This document shows, in pieces, positions 24,070-33,645 of a stretch of DNA of 64,000 bases. The notes under the pieces were generated by a model. The model did not search any database. It saw only the letters and a program-made list of their open reading frames with translations, and was not told where the DNA came from. Source of the DNA: Brachybacterium avium (GTDB taxonomy: Bacteria > Actinomycetota > Actinomycetes > Actinomycetales > Dermabacteraceae); contig NZ_CP022316.1 in the NCBI RefSeq assembly GCF_002216795.1, positions 2,170,001 to 2,234,000 on the forward strand, read 5' to 3'. A program made the position numbers and the translations under genes. Position 1 is the first letter of the stretch. The number at the start of each line of letters is the position of its first letter.

Positions 24070-25101
24070 ATGTCCCTGGAGAGCGATCCCCTCACGGCGA
24101 CCTGGCGCGACCAGCTGATCGAGCTGGACCTGCCGGGCGTCGGCCCGATCACCGCCTGCGCGGACCCGCTGCTGTGCGCGGAGGCCCCCTCGGCCCGGGC
24201 CGACGAGGACGATGCGCAGGAGCTCGCCCCTCGACGGTGCCGTCCCACCACGGCTCCCGAGCAGGCCACGGTCCGTGCCGCCCTGCGTGAGCGGTCGCCG
24301 CTCCTGCTCGAGCACAGCTGGCTGGTGGTCCCCGCGCTCGGGCCGGTCCTGCCCACCCTCGCCCCGCAGGGGACGGTCCTCGCGGACCTCGGCGGTGACC
24401 GGGCCCCGTGCGAGGTGCGCCCGGAACTGACGGAGCCTCCCGCCCGGCCCAGCCGCGAGGGGGTCCGGGCCGGCGCCGCGGTCGAGGGTGGGCAGCGCGG
24501 TATGCGCCCACCCGCGCTGAGCTGGTTCCGCCGGCCCGTGGTGGCCGGGGCCCTGCGTCGTCGCGGAGGACCGGTGGCGCTGGGAGCACTCGTCGGCCCG
24601 CGGAGAGAGTGGTTCGAACCGGCCGCCGCGGCGCGGGAGGATCTGCTCGCGGACCATCCGGACCAGGCGCTCGAGAGCGCTCTGGTGATCGCGATGGACC
24701 AGGGTCAATCGGCGGTGCTGCGGATCGGTCCGGGCGGCCTCGACGTGATCCCCACCGGCTCCGATCCGCGGGTGCCCGCGCTCGAGGGCCTCGACCTGAC
24801 GGTCACGGCCCGACCCGCGCAGTGCCCGCTGCAGGGCAGCGACGGAGCAGGACCGTGCCGGCCCCAGGGAGGGCCGTGGATCGCGCGGGCGCAGGCGGCG
24901 CAGGTGGACTGGGAGGCGAGGCGCTCGCAGGCGCTCGCGGTGCAGGCCTGCGGGGTGTGCTTCGGGGAGGCGCTGCCGCCGGAGCCCGATCAGCCGCCGG
25001 TGCCCCGGCTGTCCCACCGGGCAGCGGTCCCGGCGATCGACCGGCTCCACCTGCGCAGCGGCGCGGTGGTGAGGATCGACCCGATCGCGCCGCCCCGCTG
25101 A
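24070..25101 (+). CDS. hypothetical protein, 343 aa
   Basis: I do not recognise this protein. It has no signal peptide or membrane segment. The best-conserved-looking parts are 'LIELDLPGVGPITACADPLL' near the N-terminus and 'LDVIPTGSDPRVPALEGLDL' in the second half. A cysteine pair, CGVC, occurs close to the C-terminus with two more cysteines (C-P-L-Q and G-P-C-R-P) before it; metal binding is possible but speculative. The frame is open well upstream; ATG 24070 is chosen because the preceding part is low-complexity. A long antisense frame exists, but codon bias favours this strand. Confidence 0.5.
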   Translation: MSLESDPLTATWRDQLIELDLPGVGPITACADPLLCAEAPSARADEDDAQELAPRRCRPTTAPEQATVRAALRERSPLLLEHSWLVVPALGPVLPTLAPQGTVLADLGGDRAPCEVRPELTEPPARPSREGVRAGAAVEGGQRGMRPPALSWFRRPVVAGALRRRGGPVALGALVGPRREWFEPAAAAREDLLADHPDQALESALVIAMDQGQSAVLRIGPGGLDVIPTGSDPRVPALEGLDLTVTARPAQCPLQGSDGAGPCRPQGGPWIARAQAAQVDWEARRSQALAVQACGVCFGEALPPEPDQPPVPRLSHRAAVPAIDRLHLRSGAVVRIDPIAPPR

Positions 25102-25138
25102 AGGGCGGCGGCGGGGAGCCGCGCAGGAAGAACCCGAC

Positions 25139-25606
25139 TCAGTCGAACCACTCGGTGGGCGGGCCCAGCGAGAGCAGCACCGAGAACACGATCGCGACGC
25201 CGACGATCGCGATCAGCGCCGCCGGCAGCGGGTGGCGCAGGGCGAGGGACACCAGGCGCTGCGGGGCCGTGCGGCCCTGCTCCTCGCGCAGGCGCCAGTT
25301 CTCGCCGAGCAGGCCGCGGCGGTGCGCCGAGCGCTCGAAGGGCACCGTGAGGTACGGGATCACCGCAGAGCCGATCCCGAGCAGCAGGTCCTTCAGCCGC
25401 CAGTGCTGGTCGACCGCGACCAGCACCGTGACCACCACGTAGGAGAGGAAGGTGAAGCCGTGCAGCCCGCCGCCGATCCGCACCAGCAGCTCGGTGGAGT
25501 GCAGCACGTACTTCACGAACATGCCGCCCAGCAGGAGGGTCCAGGTCACCACTTCCGCGAGAGCCAGCACGCGATACAGACGGGACGGGGTGGAGAGCAG
25601 ATGCAT
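25139..25606 (-). CDS. DUF3817 membrane protein
   Basis: This 155-residue integral membrane protein matches DUF3817: 'RLYRVLALAEVVTWTLLLGGM' is followed by 'GGGLHGFTFLSYVVVT' and 'LLGIGSAVIPYLTVPFE', giving three segments. A fourth segment near the C-terminus (about residues 128-147) is an extra not always found. The charged 'AHRRGLLGENWRLREEQGRT' link should be cytoplasmic. Function of the family is unknown. It is divergent from the GPP34 gene. Confidence 0.85.
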   Translation of the reverse strand: MHLLSTPSRLYRVLALAEVVTWTLLLGGMFVKYVLHSTELLVRIGGGLHGFTFLSYVVVTVLVAVDQHWRLKDLLLGIGSAVIPYLTVPFERSAHRRGLLGENWRLREEQGRTAPQRLVSLALRHPLPAALIAIVGVAIVFSVLLSLGPPTEWFD

Positions 25607-25714
25607 GCTCCGATCATCGCAGGTGCACCGCGTCGACCGCCGCCGACGAAAGACGGAGCCGCCGGTGGACGATCAGCGGTGCCGCGCCGCCGTGGCCGTC
25701 TTCACACTTGAGGG

Positions 25715-26365
25715 ATGATGACTGACACGATCCCCGCGGAGCTGTTCCTGCTCCTGACCGATGACGCCGGTCGCCAGGACTCGACCTCGTCCCGCAAGCA
25801 GGCGCTCGCCGCCGCCGCGCTCGCCGAGCTCGCGCTGCGGGAGCGGATCGCCATCGGCGAGGAGCGCACCCCGCGGGTGACCGTCCTGGATCCCGGGCCG
25901 CTGGACCTCCCCGTGCTCGACCGGGCGCTCGCAGCGCTCGCGAAGCTTGACGGGAAGCCGATCGGGTCCGTGATCGAGCATCGCTCGATGGACCTCACCG
26001 AGGCGATCGGGGAGGGCTTCGCGGCGGCCGGCGCGGTGCAGCGCAAGGACGGGTGGTTCTCCACCAAGTGGCCGACCCATGACGACTCCCTCGAGACCGC
26101 ACTGCGGGCCCGCATCGCCGGCGCAGTGGACGACCCCCGGACCGCGAGCCTGCAGGACGGCATCCTGCTGGAGATCCTGCGCGCTCTCGGCATCGCCCAC
26201 CGCATCCTCAAGACGGACCTGCCGGGCCTCTCCCGCCGCGAGCTCGACCAGCGGATCAAGGACCTGCACATCGACCATCCGGCGGCGACGGCCGTCAAGA
26301 AGGTCATGGACGACATGACCGCGGTGATGATCGCGACCTCCGCAGCCGTCACCATCTCGACCTGA
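25715..26365 (+). CDS. GPP34 (GOLPH3-like) family protein
   Basis: This 216-residue protein starts 'IPAELFLLLTDDAGR', the hallmark of bacterial GPP34 proteins related to eukaryotic Golgi phosphoprotein 3. It is predicted all-helical and peripheral. The eukaryotic relatives bind PI4P and membrane enzymes; the bacterial role is unknown, although GPP34 is abundant in actinobacteria. Its stop lies three bases before the end of the convergent hrpB gene, so the transcripts must overlap or share a terminator. Confidence 0.88.
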   Translation: MMTDTIPAELFLLLTDDAGRQDSTSSRKQALAAAALAELALRERIAIGEERTPRVTVLDPGPLDLPVLDRALAALAKLDGKPIGSVIEHRSMDLTEAIGEGFAAAGAVQRKDGWFSTKWPTHDDSLETALRARIAGAVDDPRTASLQDGILLEILRALGIAHRILKTDLPGLSRRELDQRIKDLHIDHPAATAVKKVMDDMTAVMIATSAAVTIST

Positions 26366-26368
26366 GCC

Positions 26369-28974
26369 TCAGCGGCCCCTGGGCCGCGTGGTGCGGGCGG
26401 TGGCCGGGGCGGTCCACGGATCCTCCGGCCAGGGGTGACGGGGGTAGCGGCCCCGCATCTCCTTGCGCACCTCCTGGTACGGACCGTTCCAGAAGGAGCG
26501 CAGATCGTCGGTGATCGCGAGCGGCCGACGGGCCGGGGAGAGCAGGTGGAACAGCACCGGCACCCGGCCACGCACCAGGCGCGGGGTCTCGGCGAGGCCG
26601 AACAGCTCCTGCAGCTTCACCGACACCACGGGTCGGCCGTCCTCCGCCTCCGGCTCCGGATAGTCGATCCGGGCGGTTCCGCCCGAGGGCACGGCGAGCC
26701 TCTCCGGGGCCAGAGAGGCCAGCTCGGACGCCTCCGGCCAGGGCAGCAGCTGGCGCAGGGCGCCGACGAGGTCGATCGCGGAGAGCTTCGTGGTGCGGGC
26801 CGACAGCTGGGGGGCCAGCCAGGTCTCCAGGCCCTCGAGCAGCGACTGCTCGTCCATCGCGGGCCAGGGATCGCCGAGCTCGCGATGGATCAGGGCCAGT
26901 CGGGCCCGCAGGGCGATCGCCGCCGGATCATCTGGCAGCGTGGACAGGCCCTGCGCCCGCACCGCGCCGAGCACCGCCGGGACCGCGTCCCGGGCGGTCG
27001 CGGCCACCGGCGTCGAGGACAGCTCGATCGCGCCGAGGGCGCGGCGCTCCCGGGCCCGCACCGTGCCGGATCCGAGGATCGCGATGCGCTCCGTCTCCAG
27101 CAGCCCGGCGCCGAGGAGCAGGGCGTCCGCCTCGGTCAGCGGGGCGGCGGCGCGGATCACCGCCCCGGTGCCGTCGGCCGCGTGTCCCTCCGCCCGCTGC
27201 ACCTCCCACACCACCAGCCAGGGCGCCGAGTCCAGTCCGCTGCCCTCGGGCAGGGCGGCGCGGGTGCCGGAGGCGAGCAGGTAGGAGCGGGACCCGGCCC
27301 CGGTGCGGCGGGCGATCCGTTCGGGCCGGGCGAGGGAGAGCACGATGCCGGCCTGGTGCGCCGCATCCGGGGCCAGCAGCGGGGGCAGCGGCGAGGCCTG
27401 CCCCGCACCCGGCCGGGAGGGCGCGGGCGCATCCCGGGCGATGCGGGTGAGTCGGTCGCGCTCGCGCCGCCAGCGCTCCGCCCCCGGGGCGCGGCCCGAG
27501 CGCAGATCCTGCAGCAGCCGGGGGAGGTCGGCGCCGGCCGGGCGGTGGTCGTCGGAGACGGCGGCGACGACCTCGGCGGCCGTCCGGGCCGCCTCTCGGC
27601 CGGGGAGGCGCCGCGCCCCGTCCAGCAGGGCGCGGGCCTCCCGCACCCCCACCGGCAGGCGGGCCACCCGGGTGCCGGACGAGGTAGGTCGGCCCTCCTC
27701 GTCGACCAGGCCCAGCGCCTGCAGGGTCTGCTCGGCGGTGGTGATCTCGGCGCGCGGCGGCGGGGTCAGCAGCGGCAGACCCTCACCGCGCGGGGTGCCC
27801 CAGCAGGCCAGCCACAGGGCGGCATCGGTGAGGTCCGTGGAGGTGATCTCCGGGGGGACTGCGCCGGCATCCCCGCCAGCTCCGCCTCCGAGAACACCCG
27901 CACCGCCCGGCCGGGGCCCTGACGGGCGGCACGACCGGCCCGCTGCTCGACCGCGGCCCGGGAGGCGCTGACCGTGACCAGGCCCGACATGTCCCTGCCC
28001 CGGTCGCGGCGCACCTCGCGGGAGAGCCCCGCATCGATGACTAGACGCACCCCGGGCACGGTCAGCGAGCTCTCCGCCAGCGCGGTGGAGACCACGATCC
28101 GCGGCAGCTCCCCGGGGCGTCGGCCGCCGGTGGCGCGGTCCTGCTGGGCGGCGGGCAGTCGGCCGTGCAGCGCGAGCACCTCCACGTCCTCGCCGACCAG
28201 CCCCCGCAGGCGCGAGACCACCTCGTCGACCTCACGGGCCCCCGGCACGAACACCAGCGCATCGCTGCCCTGGGCGCGCTGCGTCCGGGCGGCCGTGCGG
28301 GCCAGGTGGTCGAGGTAGTCACGGGTGACGCCGCGGACATCCAGCCGCGGGCCGGAGGAGGGGGCGTGCTCGATGCTCAGCGGGTGCAGGGCGCTGGGGA
28401 CCTCGACGATCGCGGCCCCGTCCAGCACCGCGGCCACCGCCGCCGCATCGAGCGTCGCGGACATCGCTCCGACCAGCAGGTCCTCTCGCAGCTGGCGGGC
28501 CTCGGCGAGCATCCCCAGCAGCAGATCCGTCTCCAGGGACCGCTCATGGACCTCGTCCAGCACCACCGCGGCGACGCCGGGCAGCTCCGGATCGGCGAGC
28601 AGGCGCCGCAGCAGCACGCCGGGGGTGAGCATCTCCAACCGGGTCCCGGCTCCCACCTCCCGCTGCCCGCGCACGGTGAAGCCGACCGGTCCGCCGAGCG
28701 GGGTACCGTCCAGCTGGGCGAGGCGGCGGGCAGCGGCGCGGACCGCGACCCGGCGCGGCTGGGTGACCAGGGTGAGGCCGTCGGCGAGGTTCGCCACCAG
28801 CGGCGGCACCAGGGTGGTCTTGCCGGTGCCGGGCGGTGCGGTGACCACCAGCGCACCGCTGCGTGCGGCCGCCTCCAGCTCGGCCCGGGCCGCACCGACG
28901 GGCAGGCCCGCACCGATGACGTCGAGGTCGAAGCGGTGCGGAGCGGACTGCGGGACGGACTGCGGGGCGGGCAT
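26369..28974 (-). pseudogene. hrpB: ATP-dependent RNA helicase HrpB, split by a single-base deletion
   Basis: The N-terminal frame (28974 downward) has Walker A at residues 46-54 (APPGTGKTT), DEVH in 'VVLDEVHERS', 'SATLD' and motif VI 'EQRAGRAARQGPG'. After 'ELAGMPAQSP' it runs out of frame and stops at 27766. The correct continuation is in another frame: 'EITSTDLTDAALWLACWG' leading into the C-terminal HrpB domain, which ends 'YPRHPWPEDPW' at 26369. Adding one base to the G6 run at 27852-27857 restores a protein of about 868 residues. GTG at 28998 is an alternative start. Whether the gene is truly broken or the consensus is wrong cannot be decided here. Confidence 0.85.
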
Positions 28975-29056
28975 CCACCCATCATGCCGCGCCGGCACCG
29001 TTGGCCGCAGACCCGTGGATGCGGCACCGCTCCCGCCTGACCCGAGCGGCCCGCCG

Positions 29057-29575
29057 TCAGTCGATGAGATCGAACTCCACCTGCTGGGTGTCCTCGCAGA
29101 CGCTGGTGACCGAGATCGTCCACAGATCGATGGTCACGCTCTCCCCGAGGGTGATGTCCTGGATCGGGCGGGAGCTGCCGTCACCGATAGTGGCGGTCAG
29201 CTGTGCGTCCGCTCCGTCGATGCCCTCGGCCGTGATGGTGAGGGTCTCCCCGGCACGTTCGGGCAGCTCCGGGGTGGCCGTGCCGCCGACCTCCGCGAAG
29301 TAGGCGCCCTCGCCGGAGCACGGTTCCGGCGGGGTGAAGCCCTCGGGAGCCGGGGTGACGGAGTACTTCTCCTGCGGCACCGCGGCGGCCGTCTGCCCAC
29401 CGTCGTCCGAGGCGCCGGGCTCCGAGCCGCCGGCGTCGGACGCCGCAGGGCTGGAGGGCGGCTGCTCCGGGCCGGGCGCGCTCTCCCCGCAGCCGGCGGC
29501 GACCAGCATCAGGGCGAGCAGGGCCCCGGCGAGGCGGGCGGCGGAGGGACGGACGGGGGAGATGCGAGTTGACAC
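29057..29575 (-). CDS. small secreted lipoprotein, 172 aa
   Basis: The protein has a basic N-terminus, a hydrophobic stretch and a lipobox ending in cysteine (VAAGC), then a Ser/Pro/Gly-rich linker of about 40 residues and a compact C-terminal domain with two cysteines (EPCSGEGAYF and SVCEDTQQ) that could form a disulfide. No family recognised. GTG 29575 is chosen because GAGGA precedes it by nine bases. It is divergent from the HicA-like gene. Confidence 0.7.
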   Translation of the reverse strand: MSTRISPVRPSAARLAGALLALMLVAAGCGESAPGPEQPPSSPAASDAGGSEPGASDDGGQTAAAVPQEKYSVTPAPEGFTPPEPCSGEGAYFAEVGGTATPELPERAGETLTITAEGIDGADAQLTATIGDGSSRPIQDITLGESVTIDLWTISVTSVCEDTQQVEFDLID

Positions 29576-29675
29576 GGGGATCCTCACGGCGGGGGTTGAC
29601 CAGCGACACGCTAGCGGACCGTTCCGGCATGCCACCATCTCAGGGGAGAACCAGTTCGTGGAGAGGGGCGAGGAC

Positions 29676-30497
29676 ATGGCGCATGACAGCGACGGCGCAC
29701 GCCGAGCGACCCCGCCCCGACCGACCCCGAACGCGCTGGGCGGGAGCACCGACCCCGCCCGCCGGGTGCGGCCCGTCGACTGGAGCGCGAGCGGACGACC
29801 GCCCAGCGCTGAACCGACCTCATCGGCAGGGAGGGCGCCCGCGCAGGGCGGTGATGGAGCATCCCGCCCGTCCCGGTCCCCCTCGGCCCGCCTGCCGCGG
29901 CAGCGGGCGCGCACCGTCGAGCTGCCGCGCCCCGTCCCGGCGCCGCCGGGGGAGGCCGTGCACTCCCTGAGCGCCGAGGACCCCCGCCCGCTCCCGCGCC
30001 CGCTGCGGATCGCCGACGAGGACATCCGCTCCGTCGGCGTGCCCGGCCTGCCCACCGAACAGATCGTGCAGACCGTCGCCGACCCGGCGGACGCCTGGAC
30101 CGCGGACGCCGGGGCCAGTGACCACTTCCTGCGCGCGGAGCTGGTGGTGCAGGTGCGCCGGGCGGACAACACCGTGATCGGCCTGTTCTCCACGCGCTAC
30201 GCGCTCTCGGTGCGGCCGGCGGAGTACGAGCCCGCTGCGGACATCGCCGAGGAGGCCGCGGGGCCGAGCGCCCGCGGTGGTCAGGGGACCCGTCACCCCA
30301 CCTCGCGCCGGGAGCTGCTGCGCCGCATGGAGTCCGTGGGATTCGTGGTCACCTCCGGGGCCACGCACGGCCGGGTCACCCATCCCGACCATCCGGGCCT
30401 GGTGCTGCCCTTCGCCTCGACGCCCTCGGACCGGCGCTTCACCCGCCACGCGGTGGCGCAGATCCGGCGGGTGTTCGGGATCGACCTGCGGCGCTGA
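29676..30497 (+). CDS. hypothetical protein with a HicA-like C-terminal domain
   Basis: This 273-residue protein has a long disordered, Pro/Arg-rich N-terminal half, a middle domain ('SLSAEDPRPLPRPLRIADED' to 'IGLFSTRYALSVRP'), and a C-terminal segment (residues 211-273) that reads like a HicA/YcfA fold. That segment runs 'RRELLRRMESVGFVV', then a TSGATHGRV turn with H231 where HicA has its catalytic histidine, then strands and 'FTRHAVAQIRRVFGI'. No HicB antitoxin gene follows; a terminator does. A toxin role is therefore doubtful and RNA binding is a safer guess. ATG 29676 has GGGGCGAGG upstream. Confidence 0.6.
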   Translation: MAHDSDGARRATPPRPTPNALGGSTDPARRVRPVDWSASGRPPSAEPTSSAGRAPAQGGDGASRPSRSPSARLPRQRARTVELPRPVPAPPGEAVHSLSAEDPRPLPRPLRIADEDIRSVGVPGLPTEQIVQTVADPADAWTADAGASDHFLRAELVVQVRRADNTVIGLFSTRYALSVRPAEYEPAADIAEEAAGPSARGGQGTRHPTSRRELLRRMESVGFVVTSGATHGRVTHPDHPGLVLPFASTPSDRRFTRHAVAQIRRVFGIDLRR

Positions 30498-30553
30498 GCC
30501 GAGAGGTCGGCACGGGCTCGGCCGGTCCCTGGTGCGAGCCGAGACAGAAAAGT

Positions 30554-30581
30554 GCCCCGGCTCGTCCCCACGAGCCGGGGC
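30554..30581 (+). terminator. strong hairpin after the HicA-like gene
   Basis: GCCCCGGCTCGT (30554-30565) pairs perfectly with ACGAGCCGGGGC (30570-30581) around CCCC. A pyrimidine-rich stretch follows. A second 9-bp dyad, GGAAAGACC/GGTCTTTCC, lies at 30680-30711 before the end of the convergent gene. The rest of 30498-30784 shows nothing else. Confidence 0.75.
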
Positions 30582-30784
30582 CATCCCTTTCCCCCGCGCC
30601 CCCGGATCTGTGGATCCCGCTTCCTCCTCAGTCGGCGGGTCCTCCGGTGACGCGTTGGCTCCAGTAGACGACAGCTCCCGGAAAGACCCCTGTGGTGACG
30701 CTGGTCTTTCCCTGGGCGTCGGGCCGCCCGCACCCGGAGCACCTCGTCGACCAGCACGGACATCGGGGCCGACCGGACGGTCGA

Positions 30785-31459
30785 TCAATCGACCGGGATC
30801 TCGATCTTCTTCCCGCTGGTGCCGACCGCGTCGGTGTAGGTGATCGACTCCAGCTCCATGTCCTCCGGGACATCCGCGTACAGCAGCGCGTCCGCCTCCT
30901 CGTCCGGCGCGATCTGCGGCCCAGCGGTGGAGAAGGAGCCGTAGATCAGGGCGTGCTCCTCCCCGTCCGCGTCGACGAAGGTGAAGTTGTCGAGATCCAG
31001 GCCGATCTCCTTGCCGCCGTCGTTCGTGATGGTCACCGCCACTCCGATGAACTTGCCGTTCTCGGTGGTCAGCGTCTCCGTGGAGGTCTCCAGCGTGGTG
31101 CCCTCCTCGGGAGAGGAGACCTTGATCGTGAACGAGGCACCGGCCTCCGAGGTCGGCTCCTCCGAGGGGTCCTCGCTCGGCGTCTCGAGAGGGTCATCGG
31201 ACTCCTCCTCGGTCACCTCGTCCGTCGGCTCGTCGGTGGGGTCCTCGGTCGAGGACTCGCTGGTGGAGGGCGCGGCAGTGGGACCGTCCTCGCCGCCGTC
31301 GCGGGAGAACATCCACAGCCCCACACCGCCCACCGCGGCCACGACGGCGATCAGAAGCAGGCACCCGCACGCGATCCCGATGTACAGCCCGGTGCGGCTC
31401 TTCTGAGGGGCCGCAGGAGGCTGGGGATCCGCAGGGGGCATTCCGTAGGGGGTGCTCAT
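30785..31459 (-). CDS. membrane-anchored DUF4352-like protein
   Basis: This 224-residue protein has a short Pro-rich cytoplasmic tail, one membrane segment at about residues 23-50 ('GLYIGIACGCLLLIAVVAAV'), an acidic Ser/Thr/Glu-rich spacer of about 55 residues, and an outer immunoglobulin-like domain. That domain ('GKFIGVAVTITNDGGKEIGL', 'FTFVDADGEEHAL') matches DUF4352/telokin-like folds. The function is unknown; such domains often sit on cell-surface proteins. ATG 31459 is followed by 'STPYGMPPADPQPP', typical of actinobacterial anchored proteins. Confidence 0.82.
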   Translation of the reverse strand: MSTPYGMPPADPQPPAAPQKSRTGLYIGIACGCLLLIAVVAAVGGVGLWMFSRDGGEDGPTAAPSTSESSTEDPTDEPTDEVTEEESDDPLETPSEDPSEEPTSEAGASFTIKVSSPEEGTTLETSTETLTTENGKFIGVAVTITNDGGKEIGLDLDNFTFVDADGEEHALIYGSFSTAGPQIAPDEEADALLYADVPEDMELESITYTDAVGTSGKKIEIPVD

Positions 31460-31595
31460 GGTCTCTTCCGCGTCGACGCCAAGTTCGTCCGAATCACGGT
31501 ATCGGGCAGGTGTCCATGAGGCGATGGGGAGGAGTCCCCACCGGCGCGAAGCGGCCGATGAGGGAGGGATTCTCCCGGCTGGGAAAGCGGAGAAC

Positions 31596-31624
31596 TTGTG
31601 AATTCCGGCCGGTGTCGGAATTAT
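31596..31624 (+). promoter_or_regulatory. candidate promoter with dyad upstream of the BCCT gene
   Basis: TTGTGA (31596-31601) and AATTAT (31619-31624) are spaced by 17 bases. An inverted repeat, AATTCCG (31601-31607) and CGGAATT (31616-31622), fills the spacer, where a repressor could act. The site lies about 80 bases before the TTG start. Confidence 0.5.
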
Positions 31625-31705
31625 GCTCGGTCACAGGGACCAGTTCGGACCCGCCCTTCGGACGACGACGTGCTTGCCTCTTGAGCACACGAGGAGTCGA
31701 GAAAC

Positions 31706-33505
31706 TTGCTGAACAGACTGCACGACGCATTGCGATTGCGCACCTCACCGGTGATCTTCTTCGGCTCGGCGGCGATCATCATCGCCTTCGTGGTCGGGAC
31801 GATCGCCTTCACCGAGCCCATGGGCAAGGCGACGGAGGTGGCCTCGGACTGGCTGCTGACGAACCTGGGATGGTTCTACATCCTCGGCGTCACCGTATTC
31901 CTGGCCTTCCTGATCTTCATCGCGATGGGTCGGTTCGGCCGCGTGAAGCTGGGACCGGACGACGAGCCGCCGGAGCACTCCGGCGGTGCCTGGTTCGCGA
32001 TGCTCTTCGCCGCCGGCATCGGCTCGATCCTGATGTTCTGGGGCGTCGCGGAGCCGGTCAGCCACTTCGGCAACCCGCCGCGCGCCGCCGAGCTGGGCAT
32101 CGAGGGCGGCACCATGGATGCCGCGCGCGACGCCATGAACTTCACGTACTACCACTTCACGCTGCACACCTGGACGATCTTCACCCTGCCGGCGCTGTGC
32201 TTCGCCTACTTCATCCACAAGCGGAACCTGCCGCCGCGCGTCAGCTCGATCTTCCAGCCGCTGCTGGGGGAGGGGATCCACGGGCCGATCGGCAAGACGA
32301 TCGACATCATCGCCATCATCGGCACCGTCTTCGGCGTCGCGGTCTCGGTGGGCCTGGGGACGCTGCAGATCAACGGCGGGCTCAACCAGCTGTTCGGCGT
32401 CCCCGAGAACGCCGGCTGGAACCTCATCATCATCGGCGTGGTCTGCGGGCTCGCGCTGATCTCGGTCTCGATGGGCCTGGACAAGGGCATCAAGGTGCTC
32501 TCGAACTTCAACATCGTCGTGGCGGTGCTGATGCTGATCTTCGTGCTGCTCGCCAGCGGTGCGACCCTGTTCATCATCAAGGGGACCGTCGAGTCGTTCG
32601 GCAGCTACATCGTCAACCTGCCTGAGCTCGCACTGTGGAACGACACCTTCGCGAACACCGGCTGGCAGAACACCTGGACCGTCTTCTACTGGGCCTGGAC
32701 GATCACCTGGTCGCCGTTCGTGGGCATCTTCATCGCCCGCATCTCCAAGGGCCGCAGCATCCGCCAGTTCGTCACGGGCGTGCTCGCCGTGCCCTCGGCC
32801 TTCTCCGTGATCTGGTTCGGCATCTTCGGCTACTCGAGCTTCAACATCGAGCTCAACGGCGAGGGCGGCCTCGTGGACCGGGTGGTCGGCGATGGGGACA
32901 TCCCCGGAGCGCTGTTCGCCTTCCTCGACAACTACCCGGGGGCGTTCGTCATCTCGGTGATCGCGATCATCCTGGTGATCATCTTCTTCGTCACCTCGGT
33001 GGACTCTGCCGCGCTGGTCACGGACTCGATGGCCAACGGCCACGAGGACTACAACCCGCTCGGGCAGCGCATCTTCTGGGGCGTGGCGATCGCGCTGGTC
33101 ACCGCCGCGCTGCTGGTCTTCTCCGGCGCAGACGGGCTGACGGCGCTGCAATCCACGATCATCCTGGTGGGGTTGCCGTTCTTCGTCATGGGCTGGTTCC
33201 AGATGTACGCCCTGCTGCGGGCGCTGAAGGAGGACGCCGGTGAGCTGCCTCCGATCCGCACCCGCGAATGGGCCCAGGTGCTGCCGCCGGAGGAGTACGA
33301 GCGGCGCGAGGAGGACGGGGAGTACGACACCGACGACTACGTCGTCGAGCCGACCTTCACCTCCGAGGTGCCGGTGCTCACCGATCCCTACGAGGAGATC
33401 GCGGACATCGACCTGGACTACCAGCCGGAGCAGGGCACCCTGCCCTCGCGCACGGGCAGCGCACGTGCCGAGCTGCCGGAGGACGGACGGGTCGAGGGGA
33501 GCTGA
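31706..33505 (+). CDS. BCCT-family transporter (glycine betaine/choline/carnitine)
   Basis: This 599-residue protein has twelve membrane segments and imports quaternary ammonium osmolytes. Family motifs are clear: 'MFWGVAEPVSHFGNPP', 'SVGLGTLQINGGLNQLFG' and the core 'WAWTITWSPFVGIFIARISKG'. A long acidic C-terminal tail of about 90 residues (rich in Glu and Asp) follows the last segment; in some BCCT proteins the tail senses osmotic strength, though usually through basic residues. The start is TTG at 31706, preceded by GAGGAG. Choline and betaine cannot be told apart here. Confidence 0.92.
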   Translation: MLNRLHDALRLRTSPVIFFGSAAIIIAFVVGTIAFTEPMGKATEVASDWLLTNLGWFYILGVTVFLAFLIFIAMGRFGRVKLGPDDEPPEHSGGAWFAMLFAAGIGSILMFWGVAEPVSHFGNPPRAAELGIEGGTMDAARDAMNFTYYHFTLHTWTIFTLPALCFAYFIHKRNLPPRVSSIFQPLLGEGIHGPIGKTIDIIAIIGTVFGVAVSVGLGTLQINGGLNQLFGVPENAGWNLIIIGVVCGLALISVSMGLDKGIKVLSNFNIVVAVLMLIFVLLASGATLFIIKGTVESFGSYIVNLPELALWNDTFANTGWQNTWTVFYWAWTITWSPFVGIFIARISKGRSIRQFVTGVLAVPSAFSVIWFGIFGYSSFNIELNGEGGLVDRVVGDGDIPGALFAFLDNYPGAFVISVIAIILVIIFFVTSVDSAALVTDSMANGHEDYNPLGQRIFWGVAIALVTAALLVFSGADGLTALQSTIILVGLPFFVMGWFQMYALLRALKEDAGELPPIRTREWAQVLPPEEYERREEDGEYDTDDYVVEPTFTSEVPVLTDPYEEIADIDLDYQPEQGTLPSRTGSARAELPEDGRVEGS

Positions 33506-33524
33506 CTCGTCAGGTCGTCCCATG

Positions 33525-33567
33525 AGGAGGGGCCGACGGCCGCGACAGCGGTGCGTCGGCCCCTCCT
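33525..33567 (+). terminator. hairpin after the BCCT gene
   Basis: AGGAGGGGCCGAC (33525-33537) pairs perfectly with GTCGGCCCCTCCT (33555-33567) over 13 bases with a 17-base loop. It lies between the transporter and the RraA-like gene, so the latter probably needs its own promoter. Confidence 0.65.
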
Positions 33568-33645
33568 GGATCCGGCACCGGCCGACTCCGGCCGCTCGAC
33601 CCGGGGCGGCTCCCGAGGAGCCGTTCTCCTCTCGAAAGGAACCCG

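Noticed and set aside
29676..30497. HicAB toxin-antitoxin module
   Set aside because: There is no HicB gene on either side and the HicA-like part is fused to a long protein followed directly by a terminator.
31745..33523. 592-codon minus-strand frame opposite the BCCT transporter
   Set aside because: The text is Asp/Glu/His/Arg-rich antisense of membrane segments and lacks any domain.
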